Source: Pseudoalteromonas ulvae UL12 (GTDB taxonomy: Bacteria; Pseudomonadota; Gammaproteobacteria; Enterobacterales; Alteromonadaceae). Taken from it: a stretch of 64,000 bases of DNA. Each line of letters starts with the position of its first letter. The first letter of the stretch is position 1. The notes beneath the pieces are model-generated. The model was not told where the DNA came from, made no database searches, and saw nothing but the letters and a program-made list of their open reading frames with translations. The position numbers and the translations under genes were made by a program. Location: contig NZ_AQHJ01000019.1 in the NCBI RefSeq assembly GCF_014925405.1, positions 62,001-126,000 of the forward strand, written 5' to 3'. Positions 37,079 through 45,868 of this stretch are shown piece by piece.

Positions 37079-37107
37079 CGCTTAAGCGCTTAAAAAATGG
37101 CGCTTAA
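37079..37107. promoter_or_regulatory. repeated CGCTTAA motif upstream of cysG
   Basis: CGCTTAA occurs three times (from 37079, 37087 and 37101). The first two overlap into palindromes CGCTTAAGCG and TTAAGCGCTTAA. It could be an operator for the sulphate operon, whose first gene starts about 140 bases downstream. Confidence 0.35.
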
Positions 37108-37246
37108 ACCAAAATCAAAGTCACTATATAACTTTTTAGAATATAGATGCATTATTAATTATTTTTTACTTGTCTCTGCCCAGCATATTCTGCCAAGGTC
37201 ATAGCCGAATTGAATGGCTAGTTCAGTGTTAGTTGAGGAACGTTCA

Positions 37247-38668
37247 GTGCAGTATTTACCTATTTTTACCAAATTAGATAATAAACCGGTGTTGATCATC
37301 GGCGGTGGTGAAGTTGCACTACGAAAGTGCCGTGCGTTTTTACAAGCACGCGGCCGCGTGACCTTAGTTGCACCTGAGTTTTGCCATGAACTTCTAGAAA
37401 TGGCACAAGAAAAGACAGTGACACTGGTACATGACTATTTTAGCCCTGAGCAGCTTGATGGCCAAATGTTGGTCATTGCAGCGACAGATCTAAATGCTGT
37501 TAACGAAGCGGTATTTAATGCCGCCAATGAGCGTAATATTTTCGTTAATGTGGTTGACGATCAACCTAAATGTAGCTTTATTTTTCCTTCTATTGTTGAT
37601 CGTAATCCTATCACTATTGCGATCTCAAGTGCTGGCACTGCGCCAGTGCTTGCCAGACGCTTACGCGAAAAACTCGAAACCTTAATTCCACAGCACATCG
37701 GCCCTTTAGCAGAGTTAGTCGGTAGTTTTCGCCATAAAGTTAAACAACGTTTTAAACAGTTTTCAGATCGCCGCCAATTTTGGGAAAGCGTGTTTGATTC
37801 TCAAGTCGTCAGCAAAGTACAAACCGGCGATATAGACGCGGCTTCTGCACAGCTTGATGCAATGCTCAACAACACGGTAGAACCTGAAGGCGAAGTGTAT
37901 GTTATTGGCGCAGGTCCGGGCGACCCTGAGTTACTGACGCTCAAAGCACTACAACTGATGCAGCAAGCCGACGTCGTTGTATACGACTATTTAGTGTCAG
38001 ATGAAATTATGGAACTGGTTCGCCGTGATGCTGACCTCATTTGTGTTGGCAAACGAATGGGAAATCACAGTGTTGAGCAACACGACACCAATCAATTATT
38101 AGTCCGCTTAGCTAAAGAAGGTAAAAAAGTATGCCGCATTAAAGGTGGCGATCCATTTATTTATGGCCGAGGCGGTGAAGAAGTCCAAGTACTGGTTGCC
38201 AATCACGTTAGTTATCAAATTGTCCCGGGCATTACCGCTGCCGCTGGTTGTGCTGCTTATGCAGGCATTCCATTGACTCATCGCGATCATGCGCAAGCAA
38301 TTCAGTTTGTCACAGGTCACTGTAAAAAAGATGGTCAAGATTTAGATTGGCGCTCATTAGCTCAACCTCATCAAACCCTCGCAGTGTATATGGGCGTGGT
38401 AAAGTCACCCCATATACAAGCGCAGTTGTTAGAGCATGGCCGTGCAGCCACAACACCTGTTGCTATCGTTGAAAATGGCACACGTAAAAACCAACGAGTT
38501 GTAACCGGCCAATTAGGCTCGTTAGCTGAGTTGATTGAACACAATAATATTCAGTCACCTGCACTTTTAATCATTGGTGAAGTTGCGCAACTTCATCATG
38601 AACTTGCTTGGTTTGGCAAACAATCACAAACCAGCAGTTTTGCGCAACCGCTAACAGATATAGCATAA
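37247..38668 (+). CDS. cysG: sirohaem synthase
   Basis: 473 residues from a GTG at 37247, which has AGGA seven bases upstream and starts QYLPIF as E. coli CysG starts DYLPLF; the ATG at 37214 would add 11 unlikely residues. The N-terminal domain has the dehydrogenase/ferrochelatase NAD site (VLIIGGGEVALRK). The C-terminal methylase has VYVIGAGPGDPELLTLKAL, VGKRMGNHS and RIKGGDPFIYGRGGEE. It turns uroporphyrinogen III into sirohaem, the cofactor of sulphite reductase. First gene of the sulphate operon. Confidence 0.95.
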   Translation: MQYLPIFTKLDNKPVLIIGGGEVALRKCRAFLQARGRVTLVAPEFCHELLEMAQEKTVTLVHDYFSPEQLDGQMLVIAATDLNAVNEAVFNAANERNIFVNVVDDQPKCSFIFPSIVDRNPITIAISSAGTAPVLARRLREKLETLIPQHIGPLAELVGSFRHKVKQRFKQFSDRRQFWESVFDSQVVSKVQTGDIDAASAQLDAMLNNTVEPEGEVYVIGAGPGDPELLTLKALQLMQQADVVVYDYLVSDEIMELVRRDADLICVGKRMGNHSVEQHDTNQLLVRLAKEGKKVCRIKGGDPFIYGRGGEEVQVLVANHVSYQIVPGITAAAGCAAYAGIPLTHRDHAQAIQFVTGHCKKDGQDLDWRSLAQPHQTLAVYMGVVKSPHIQAQLLEHGRAATTPVAIVENGTRKNQRVVTGQLGSLAELIEHNNIQSPALLIIGEVAQLHHELAWFGKQSQTSSFAQPLTDIA

Positions 38669-38700
38669 ATAAATTTTAATTATTGTTAGGAAGGTCAACC

Positions 38701-39600
38701 ATGGCTTTAACACACCTTCAGCAACTCGAAGCTGAAAGTATCAAAATAATGCGAGAAGTCGCCGCTGAGTTTGAAAACCCAGTGATGCTTTATTCAATCG
38801 GTAAAGACTCTTCTGTGCTACTACATTTAGCACGTAAAGCCTTTTACCCAGCGAAAATTCCTTTCCCTTTACTTCATGTCGACACTGACTGGAAGTTCAA
38901 GGAAATGATCGAATTTCGTGACCGTTTAGCTAAAGAATACGACTTTGACTTAATCGTGCACAAAAACCCTGAAGGGATTGAGATGGGCATAGGTCCATTT
39001 ACTCATGGTTCAGCTAAGCATACTGACGTTATGAAAACGCAGGGCTTGAAACAAGCGCTCAATAAATACGGCTTTGATGCTGCCTTTGGTGGCGCACGCC
39101 GCGACGAAGAAAAATCTCGCGCGAAAGAACGTGTTTACTCATTCCGTGATAAACATCACCGTTGGGATCCTAAAAATCAGCGCCCTGAGCTTTGGAGCAC
39201 CTATAACAGTCAAGTGAACTCTGGTGAGAGCATCCGTGTATTCCCATTATCAAATTGGACTGAGCTGGATATCTGGCAATACATTTATCAAGAAAACATC
39301 GATATGGTGCCTTTGTATTTAGCTAAAGAGCGCCCAGTTGTTGAGCGTAACGGTACCCTAATCATGGTTGACGACGAGCGCATGCCCCTTGATGAAGGTG
39401 AAGTGCCACAAATGAAGTCAGTACGCTTTCGTACTCTTGGTTGTTACCCACTCACCGGTGCAGTCGAATCAACAGCTGATACATTAGCTGGAATTATTGA
39501 AGAAATGCTGCTTTCAACCTCATCAGAGCGTGAAGGCCGCGTCATTGATCATGATTCAGCAGGATCAATGGAGAAGAAAAAACGTGAGGGGTATTTCTAA
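38701..39600 (+). CDS. cysD: sulphate adenylyltransferase subunit 2
   Basis: 299 residues from the ATG at 38701, preceded by TTAGGAAGG. The PP-loop is [12 protein letters not shown]; the segments [15 protein letters not shown] and [14 protein letters not shown] are typical. With CysN it forms APS from ATP and sulphate. Its stop shares one base with the cysN start. Confidence 0.97.
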   Translation: MALTHLQQLEAESIKIMREVAAEFENPVMLYSIGKDSSVLLHLARKAFYPAKIPFPLLHVDTDWKFKEMIEFRDRLAKEYDFDLIVHKNPEGIEMGIGPFTHGSAKHTDVMKTQGLKQALNKYGFDAAFGGARRDEEKSRAKERVYSFRDKHHRWDPKNQRPELWSTYNSQVNSGESIRVFPLSNWTELDIWQYIYQENIDMVPLYLAKERPVVERNGTLIMVDDERMPLDEGEVPQMKSVRFRTLGCYPLTGAVESTADTLAGIIEEMLLSTSSEREGRVIDHDSAGSMEKKKREGYF

Positions 39601-41024
39601 TGTCTAAAACAAACGACACTATTAACGAAGTCAAAGAGTTAGGCGTAGAAGCATATCTTGCTCGCCAACAAGACAAAAGCTTACTGCGTTTATTAACCTG
39701 TGGCAGCGTCGACGACGGTAAATCAACCTTGATTGGTCGCTTATTACACGACAGCCACCAAATTTATGAAGATCAACTTGCCGCATTACATAAAGATAAT
39801 GAAAAAGTGGGTAACGCTGGTGAAGAACTCGATTTAGCGTTATTAGTAGATGGCCTGCAAGCTGAGCGCGAGCAAGGCATCACAATTGATGTCGCGTACC
39901 GCTATTTTTCAACAGCAAAACGTAAGTTCATCATTGCAGATACGCCTGGACACGAGCAATACACTCGAAACATGGTGACAGGTGCATCAAACAGCGACTT
40001 GGCAATTATTTTGGTCGATGCACGTTATGGCGTGCAAGTTCAAACTAAACGCCATAGTTTCATTTGTGATTCATTAGGTATTGAGCAATTTGTTGTTGCG
40101 ATCAATAAGATGGATATCGTCGATTTTGATGAAGCTGTGTATGAAAAAATTAAGACTGACTATTTAAAATTCGCTGAGCAATTAAATGTCAGCAACATCA
40201 AGTTTGTGCCAATGTCAGCCCTTCGTGGTGACAACGTAGTAACGCGCTCTGAACATACACCGTATTACACAGACAAACCATTGCTTGAATTACTGGAAGA
40301 TTCGCCGGCGACATTGGCAAACCACAACTCAGAAGCGCGTTTACCGGTGCAGTATGTGATTCGCCCAAATCTTAACTTCCGAGGCTTTCAAGGTACGATT
40401 ACTTCAGGTGAGTTTAAAGCCGGTGATGCAGTCAAAGTATTACCATCGGGTAAAACATCAACGATTAAAGAAATCGTCACCTTTGATGGCAACCTACCGC
40501 GCGCAGAAGTGGGCCAAGCGGTCACTTTGACCTTAACTTCTGAAATCGACATTAGTCGTGGCGATGTAATTGTTCCTGCTAGCTCTCAAGCGCAAGTGAG
40601 CAATCGCTTCCAAACTAAGCTTGTTTGGATGCATGAAGAGCCGTTGGTATTAGGTAAAAGCTACAACATCAAAATTAGCAGTAAAAATACCACCGCGACT
40701 GTGACACGTATCGATCACACCATTGATGTCAATACACTTAAGCATGGGCAAGCTGATTCATTGCAACTCAATGAAATCGCGATTGTGACACTAGAACTAA
40801 CAGAAAGCGTGTTAGCGGATAAGTATCACGATAACCACGAAACCGGTGCATTCATTTTAATCGACCGTTTAAGTAACTTAACCGTTGCTGCGGGTATGAT
40901 TGAGCAAGTGCTGGCCAGTGAAGTCCATGACAGTCGCTTTAGTCAACAAGAGCTTGAACTTAATGCCTTTATTCGAAAGCATTATCCTCATTGGCAAGCC
41001 ATTGACATTGCAAAGCTTAAATAG
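39600..41024 (+). CDS. cysN: sulphate adenylyltransferase subunit 1 (GTPase)
   Basis: 474 residues, unfused to CysC. EF-Tu-like GTPase motifs: GSVDDGKSTLIG (P-loop), DTPGHEQYTRNM (G3) and INKMDIVDF (G4). Two beta-barrel domains follow. GTP hydrolysis drives APS synthesis by CysD. GAGGGG precedes the ATG, which overlaps the cysD stop as TAATG. Confidence 0.97.
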   Translation: MSKTNDTINEVKELGVEAYLARQQDKSLLRLLTCGSVDDGKSTLIGRLLHDSHQIYEDQLAALHKDNEKVGNAGEELDLALLVDGLQAEREQGITIDVAYRYFSTAKRKFIIADTPGHEQYTRNMVTGASNSDLAIILVDARYGVQVQTKRHSFICDSLGIEQFVVAINKMDIVDFDEAVYEKIKTDYLKFAEQLNVSNIKFVPMSALRGDNVVTRSEHTPYYTDKPLLELLEDSPATLANHNSEARLPVQYVIRPNLNFRGFQGTITSGEFKAGDAVKVLPSGKTSTIKEIVTFDGNLPRAEVGQAVTLTLTSEIDISRGDVIVPASSQAQVSNRFQTKLVWMHEEPLVLGKSYNIKISSKNTTATVTRIDHTIDVNTLKHGQADSLQLNEIAIVTLELTESVLADKYHDNHETGAFILIDRLSNLTVAAGMIEQVLASEVHDSRFSQQELELNAFIRKHYPHWQAIDIAKLK

Positions 41025-41026
41025 TC

Positions 41027-41046
41027 AACTGGGCTTCGGCCCAGTT
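41027..41046 (+). promoter_or_regulatory. intra-operon hairpin between cysN and permease
   Basis: AACTGGGC (41027-41034) and GCCCAGTT (41039-41046) form a perfect stem with a stable TTCG loop. No T run follows, so it is more likely an mRNA processing or stability element than a terminator. Confidence 0.5.
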
Positions 41047-41061
41047 TGGAAATAACTCATA

Positions 41062-42789
41062 ATGTATCAGCAACTTGTATTAACCGGGATCATGCTTACG
41101 CTTGTTGGGTGCCTTTTTGGCACCAAGCTTAGGCCTGCCTGGTTATTTGCAGCCGCAATTGGTGCCTGCTTTTTAACTGGGCTGATCGAGCTTGAGCAGA
41201 TGCTGGTGAATTTTGCCAATCCTTCTTTGATCACTCTGATTTTACTTGTGGTGGTCTCTATCGGCATTGAAAAAACCACGCTTGTTCAAAAGCTTTCCCG
41301 CTCACTGGCCAACGGTAGTTTACTCAAAACGGTGGCAAAGCTGGGAATTTCGACCGGCTTTTTATCCTCATTTACCAACAATACTGCGGTTGTCGCCACA
41401 TTGATTTCTGCGGTTAAAGATAACCCAACCCATGCCCCTTCAAAGTTATTACTTCCTTTGAGTTATACGGCTATTTTGGGCGGGACACTGACGTTAATTG
41501 GTACCTCAACTAACTTGATAGTCAACGGCTTTGCCATTGAAGCAGGTATGGAACCACTGGGCTTTTTTGATTTTACCTTAGTTGGATTAGCTGCTTTTTC
41601 TGTTGGCTTAATCAGCCTGCTCTTTTTAGTGCGATTTTTGCCTGACAATGGCCGTGCCGATCAAGAAGTGGTGCCCTTCTATGTTGAAGGAAAAATTCAA
41701 GCGGACTCGAAGCTCATTGGCCAAAGTGTCGAAGAAAATGGCCTGCGTGATTTAAAAGATTTGTTTTTAGCTGAAATAATTCGCGCCGAGCAACGCATCG
41801 TGGCCGTTTCGCCCAAAGAAATACTGCAGCAAGGCGATATCTTGTTGTTTGTAGGGGATATTAAATCTGTGCCTCTGCTTACGCAATTTGATGGTTTAAA
41901 AGTGCTCCATGATAAGCATGATATGCGCATTGAGCACTTAGTTGAGGTAGTTGTCAGCCACTCCTCTAAAAACATAGGGAAAACCCTCAAAGAAGCACGC
42001 TTTAGAGAGCAATTCAACGCCGCGGTTATTGCTATTCGACGTGGTCATGATCGCCTTCAAGGCGGCCTTGGGCAAATTCGCTTACAAGCTGGGGATTCGC
42101 TTATTTTAGCGCCTAGCGCTAAGTTTTATGACACCACAGATTTGAAGCGAGAGTTTGTTTATATTTCAGGTCTTGACCTACAAACGCATCTCAATGATAA
42201 AAAATCCTTTGCTGTATTGGCCACATTCATTGCAACCTTAGGGTTAGGCATTACAGGTGTCGTGCCCTTAGTCAAAGGTCTATTAGTGCTGCTGATTGCT
42301 TATATGCTCACAGGTATGGTGCGCGTCAACGAAGTGAAGCGCCGCTTTCCGTTAGAGTTACTTGTGGTTGTAGGCAGTGCAATTGGCTTAGCTAAATTGA
42401 TGATCGGCACAGGTGTCGCGTCGGAGATTTCAAATGCCATGTTGTATGTGTTGGGTGACTTTGGCCCATACGGCGCATTTATTGCCATTTTTATCATGAC
42501 GGTCATATTCACCGAGTTAATCACCAATAACGCTGCAGCGGCGCTGTCTTTTCCGGTCGCCTATGCCTTAGCAATTGGTTTTGATGTCAATCCATTGCCA
42601 TATATCATGGCGGTCGCATTTGGCGCATCTGCTAGCTTTATTTCGCCATTTGGTTATCAAACAAACTTAATGGTTTACAGTGCGGGTAATTATCGCCTGC
42701 GAGATTATTTTACCATTGGTGTGCCGATGTCTCTGATTTACTCGATCACAGTGCTGACGGTCATTCCTATGGTTTTTCCATTTAAATAA
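41062..42789 (+). CDS. SLC13/ArsB-like permease with two TrkA-C domains
   Basis: 575 residues. Hydrophobic halves (about residues 1-190 and 375-575) contain two re-entrant signatures, FLSSFTNNTAVVATLI and FTELITNNAAAALSFP, as in the DASS/SLC13 anion transporters. Between them are two RCK/TrkA-C regulatory domains (about 205-285 and 290-370). Position between cysN and cysC makes sulphate the likely substrate, in place of a CysTWA ABC importer. Confidence 0.9.
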   Translation: MYQQLVLTGIMLTLVGCLFGTKLRPAWLFAAAIGACFLTGLIELEQMLVNFANPSLITLILLVVVSIGIEKTTLVQKLSRSLANGSLLKTVAKLGISTGFLSSFTNNTAVVATLISAVKDNPTHAPSKLLLPLSYTAILGGTLTLIGTSTNLIVNGFAIEAGMEPLGFFDFTLVGLAAFSVGLISLLFLVRFLPDNGRADQEVVPFYVEGKIQADSKLIGQSVEENGLRDLKDLFLAEIIRAEQRIVAVSPKEILQQGDILLFVGDIKSVPLLTQFDGLKVLHDKHDMRIEHLVEVVVSHSSKNIGKTLKEARFREQFNAAVIAIRRGHDRLQGGLGQIRLQAGDSLILAPSAKFYDTTDLKREFVYISGLDLQTHLNDKKSFAVLATFIATLGLGITGVVPLVKGLLVLLIAYMLTGMVRVNEVKRRFPLELLVVVGSAIGLAKLMIGTGVASEISNAMLYVLGDFGPYGAFIAIFIMTVIFTELITNNAAAALSFPVAYALAIGFDVNPLPYIMAVAFGASASFISPFGYQTNLMVYSAGNYRLRDYFTIGVPMSLIYSITVLTVIPMVFPFK

Positions 42790-42798
42790 GGGTTTAAA

Positions 42799-43395
42799 GT
42801 GGATAACAATATTGTTTGGCAACACTATGCCGTTTCAAAGCAAGATAGATCATCACAAAAACAGCATCGCCCTTGCATTATTTGGTTTACTGGTTTTTCT
42901 GGTTCAGGCAAAAGTACGGTAGCAGGCGCGCTTGAACACGCTCTGCACCAAGCAGGTGTGCATACCTATTTGCTCGATGGCGATAATGTCCGCCATGGTC
43001 TGTGTAAAGATCTTGCCTTTAGTGATGCAGATCGCCAAGAGAACATCCGCCGGGTGGGTGAAGTCGCTAAACTGATGCTGGATGCGGGCCTAGTTGTACT
43101 GACGGCGTTTATTTCTCCATTTAGTGCAGAGCGTCAAATGGTGCGTGAATTAGTCGACGAAGGTGAATTCATTGAAGTCTTCCTCGATACCCCATTAGCA
43201 GTCTGTGAAGAACGGGATCCAAAAGGTTTGTATGTTAAAGCCCGTGCAGGTGAAATTAAACATTTCACTGGGATAGATTCTGAATATCAAATCCCAAACA
43301 ACCCTGAAGTGGTGCTCGATACCAGCCAAAACCAGTTAGCTGACTCCGTAGCACAACTGATTGATTATCTTAAAACGCAGCAAATTATTAAGTGA
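42799..43395 (+). CDS. cysC: adenylylsulphate kinase
   Basis: 198 residues. P-loop [30 protein letters not shown] and the FISPF loop are diagnostic. It phosphorylates APS to PAPS. It overlaps the cysQ frame only if cysQ used its upstream GTG. Confidence 0.97.
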   Translation: MDNNIVWQHYAVSKQDRSSQKQHRPCIIWFTGFSGSGKSTVAGALEHALHQAGVHTYLLDGDNVRHGLCKDLAFSDADRQENIRRVGEVAKLMLDAGLVVLTAFISPFSAERQMVRELVDEGEFIEVFLDTPLAVCEERDPKGLYVKARAGEIKHFTGIDSEYQIPNNPEVVLDTSQNQLADSVAQLIDYLKTQQIIK

Positions 43396-43400
43396 TAACT

Positions 43401-44171
43401 ATGAATCAGTCTGATTTATTAGAACAAATCGTGGCCATTGCTCGTCAAGCAGGGCAAGCTGCGATGGTGATTTACGACAAAGACTTCAACATCGAATACA
43501 AAGGCGATGATAGCCCAGTGACTGACGCTGATTTAGCGGCCCATGCAGTGATTGTAAAAGGCTTAAAAGCACTCACTCCAGACTTGCCTATTTTGAGTGA
43601 AGAAAGCGCCAACATCAGCTGGGATGAGCGCCAAACTTGGCAACAATATTGGCTCGTCGATCCGATTGATGGCACAAAAGAGTTCATCAAAAAGAATGGT
43701 GAATTCACTGTGAACATCGCTTTAATCGACCATGGTAAGCCAATCCTCGCCGCTGTTGATGCACCTGCGCTAGGTGTCACTTATTGTGCTGCAACAGAGT
43801 TAGGCGCATTTAAAGATGATGGCCAGAGCCGCATCCAGCTCAGTGTCACTAAAAAAGCTAACTCAGGATTAATTCGAGTCGTCGGGAGTCGTTCACATCC
43901 ATCACCTGACCTAGCCCAATACTTGACGCAATTTGATGAAGTTGAGATGGTGCCAACTGGCAGCTCACTCAAGTTATGCTTGGTTGCCGAAGGCAAAGCT
44001 GATATTTACCCACGTTTAGGCCTGACATCCGAGTGGGATACCGGCGCAGGTCATGCCGTAGCAGAAATAGCTGGCGCCTCAGTCACGCAAGTCGATGGTT
44101 CACCGCTTCGTTACAACACCAAAGCAGAGTATTTGAATCCCTACTTTATTGTTTCAGCACTGCAGCCATAA
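43401..44171 (+). CDS. cysQ: 3'(2'),5'-bisphosphate nucleotidase
   Basis: 256 residues from the ATG at 43401; a GTG at 43392 would overlap cysC by 4 bases. Inositol monophosphatase-fold motifs: SPVTDADLAAH, LSEESANI, LVDPIDGTKEF and the C-terminal EWDTGAGHAV metal sites. It hydrolyses PAP, the product left after PAPS reduction, to AMP. Last gene of the operon; the reductases CysH and CysIJ must be elsewhere. Confidence 0.95.
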   Translation: MNQSDLLEQIVAIARQAGQAAMVIYDKDFNIEYKGDDSPVTDADLAAHAVIVKGLKALTPDLPILSEESANISWDERQTWQQYWLVDPIDGTKEFIKKNGEFTVNIALIDHGKPILAAVDAPALGVTYCAATELGAFKDDGQSRIQLSVTKKANSGLIRVVGSRSHPSPDLAQYLTQFDEVEMVPTGSSLKLCLVAEGKADIYPRLGLTSEWDTGAGHAVAEIAGASVTQVDGSPLRYNTKAEYLNPYFIVSALQP

Positions 44172-44217
44172 GATTTGAACCGTAAAAATAAGGCTGTTCA
44201 CTAAAACTTTGACAGCG

Positions 44218-44265
44218 ACAAGTAATGCGATGAGATCAATTGATGTCATCGCATTACTTGTTTAA
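44218..44265 (+). terminator. terminator of the sulphate operon
   Basis: A perfect 16-bp stem (44218-44233 with 44246-44261) has a 12-base loop and is followed by TTAATT. Confidence 0.88.
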
Positions 44266-44394
44266 TTCCTACCATAAACATCAAAACTGACAACTTATAA
44301 AGCAGATTTAAAGAATTTATAGATATAAAACAAGCCGCTAACTGAGTAAAAAAACAACGAACCTGCTGCTATTTTGCACAAAAAATCATTTCTT

Positions 44395-44410
44395 TGTGAT
44401 ACACATCAAA
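44395..44410. promoter_or_regulatory. CRP-like site upstream of hpf
   Basis: TGTGATACACATCAAA matches the CRP half-site TGTGA fully and the second half (TCACA) at four of five positions (TCAAA), with the correct 6-base spacer. It lies about 80 bases before the hpf ATG. Confidence 0.4.
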
Positions 44411-44488
44411 TATTATTCGTTATTACCTTGTGTTTTAGCCAACATACCCCAAACTCTAATAGTGAAGTAACAATAAAAAGGAAAACCT

Positions 44489-44845
44489 ATGAAAATAAAT
44501 GTTTCAGGTCATCATGTCGACGTTACTGCTTCAGTTAGAGAACATGTCGAAGAAAAGTTTTCGAAAATTGCGAGCCACTTTCCATCTTTAATTGCATTAG
44601 ACATTATTATTTCGAAGGAACACAATCAGCATCAGGTTGAAATCAGTACTATTTATGAAGGCGCACGTATCTCAGCGACCGGTGAGAATGATGTAATGTA
44701 TCCAGCGATTTCTGCAGCTGCGAAAAAATTAGATGCGGCATTGAAGCATCGAAAAGGCCAACTCAAAGCGAACTTACATGAAAAACCAGTAAGTACCACG
44801 CCTGAGATTGCACACGAGATTATTCAAGAGATGGAATTAAATTAA
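44489..44845 (+). CDS. hpf: ribosome hibernation promoting factor (short type)
   Basis: 118 residues. It starts MKINVSGHHVDVTASVREHVEEK, the hallmark of the HPF/YfiA family, with ALKHRKGQLKANLHE at the end of the fold. It binds the 30S decoding site and stabilises inactive 100S ribosomes in stationary phase. It is not next to rpoN or ptsN as in many gammaproteobacteria. AAAAAGGAAAACCT precedes the ATG. Confidence 0.92.
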   Translation: MKINVSGHHVDVTASVREHVEEKFSKIASHFPSLIALDIIISKEHNQHQVEISTIYEGARISATGENDVMYPAISAAAKKLDAALKHRKGQLKANLHEKPVSTTPEIAHEIIQEMELN

Positions 44846-44865
44846 GTCTTCCGTCTTTTTTAACT

Positions 44866-44885
44866 GGGCCTAACGGCCCTTTTTC
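44866..44885 (+). terminator. terminator after hpf
   Basis: GGGCC-TAAC-GGCCC with a TTTTTC tail. Confidence 0.85.
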
Positions 44886-44973
44886 ATCAATGATGACCCC
44901 CCCTAAACTACCTGTAAAAACTTATACCTTTGCTTTATAAAGTTTTTAATTTACAGACCTATTTACACTATGA

Positions 44974-45392
44974 CTTTTTGTCAGCCCTAACATTCATGCT
45001 GAAGCAGTTTTTGCGGTCAAAGCAGATATCTATCAACTTGAAAATAACATCACCATAGATAGCAAAATCGAACGCACTCTTGAGTCTAAAACACCTATCC
45101 ACCAGCCTCGCTTCTAGCTCAACTAGGTAAAAGTGCCTTAATCGAAATCGGAGATAATGATCAGCTCACTGCTTTAGAGGTGCTCAGTACAAAAGATGGT
45201 GAGTCGTTTAATGCGTCAATGAAATTAAAAGATAGAGTTGAAGGTGAATGGCAAACGATTACGTCGTTTATGCCACATATTCCCAACGGACAAACGGTAT
45301 ATTTTAGCCGCAATTTTAACGATAGCGTTTCGCTCATTAAACTCAAAGGGACGCGATATGAGTCTGAGCAATTAGGTAGACAAAGCTTTTAA
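44974..45392 (+). pseudogene. decayed secreted-protein gene
   Basis: One frame from 44974 reads LFVSPNIHAEAVFAVKADIY and on to a TAG at 45115-45117; it looks like a signal peptide end (HAEA) plus mature start but has no start codon. The adjacent frame then reads LAQLGKSALIEIGDN and on to RQSF, ending at 45392, and continues the same style of sequence. A one-base shift near 45111 and loss of the N-terminus explain this best. The second part alone could be mistaken for a 70-residue gene from a GTG at 45180. Family unknown. Confidence 0.55.
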
Positions 45393-45416
45393 GTTACTAA
45401 CAACACAGCAGTGCAC

Positions 45417-45650
45417 TTAGTGGCTGCTGTGTTCTTGCTCATTTTTCATCAGTAAAATTGTTAAATAAATCTTTGTCGGTAAAGACATGATTAACCCGAT
45501 TGCAATGCATGCGGCTATGATCATAATGCCTGTAACACCCATAGTCTCATGTAGTTTCATTCCCGATAACAAATAATGCCCGACTAATATCAAACCAATA
45601 CCAAAAAACATCACCCCTTTTAATGCTCTGATTACGTTTTTATTTCTCAT
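45417..45650 (-). CDS. small two-helix membrane protein, unknown
   Basis: 77 residues. Two membrane segments (about residues 10-29 and 39-70) join at a short loop (MKLHETMGVT). Basic N-terminus (MRNKNVIRALK) places it inside. CGAGGA precedes the ATG by four bases. No family recognised and no operon partner. Confidence 0.7.
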   Translation of the reverse strand: MRNKNVIRALKGVMFFGIGLILVGHYLLSGMKLHETMGVTGIMIIAACIAIGLIMSLPTKIYLTILLMKNEQEHSSH

Positions 45651-45868
45651 AATTCCTCGCTAATAATTGGCTAAATGAGCGTACAAATTAGTCCAATTAA
45701 TCACTATCAATTTCACCCTTTTGTATATAAAACATAGCTCAGTATCAGAGACTCTCTTTGATCGAAATCATCAATTGAATAAACAAGTTCAAACTTTAAA
45801 ACTAAGCATTTTGAGCTAAAGTTAAAAATAGCCTTTTGATTTTAACCTTTTATTCTTAGGACAATTTC

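Larger units (their letters stand above)
44172..44488. other. intergenic region cysQ-hpf
   Basis: 317 bases with no gene. It contains a strong terminator (44218-44265) for the sulphate operon and a CRP-like site (44395-44410) before hpf. Confidence 0.6.

Noticed and set aside
45180..45392. Stand-alone 70-residue gene from a GTG
   Set aside because: No ribosome site, and the same protein-like sequence continues upstream of the GTG, so it is better read as part of a frameshifted pseudogene.
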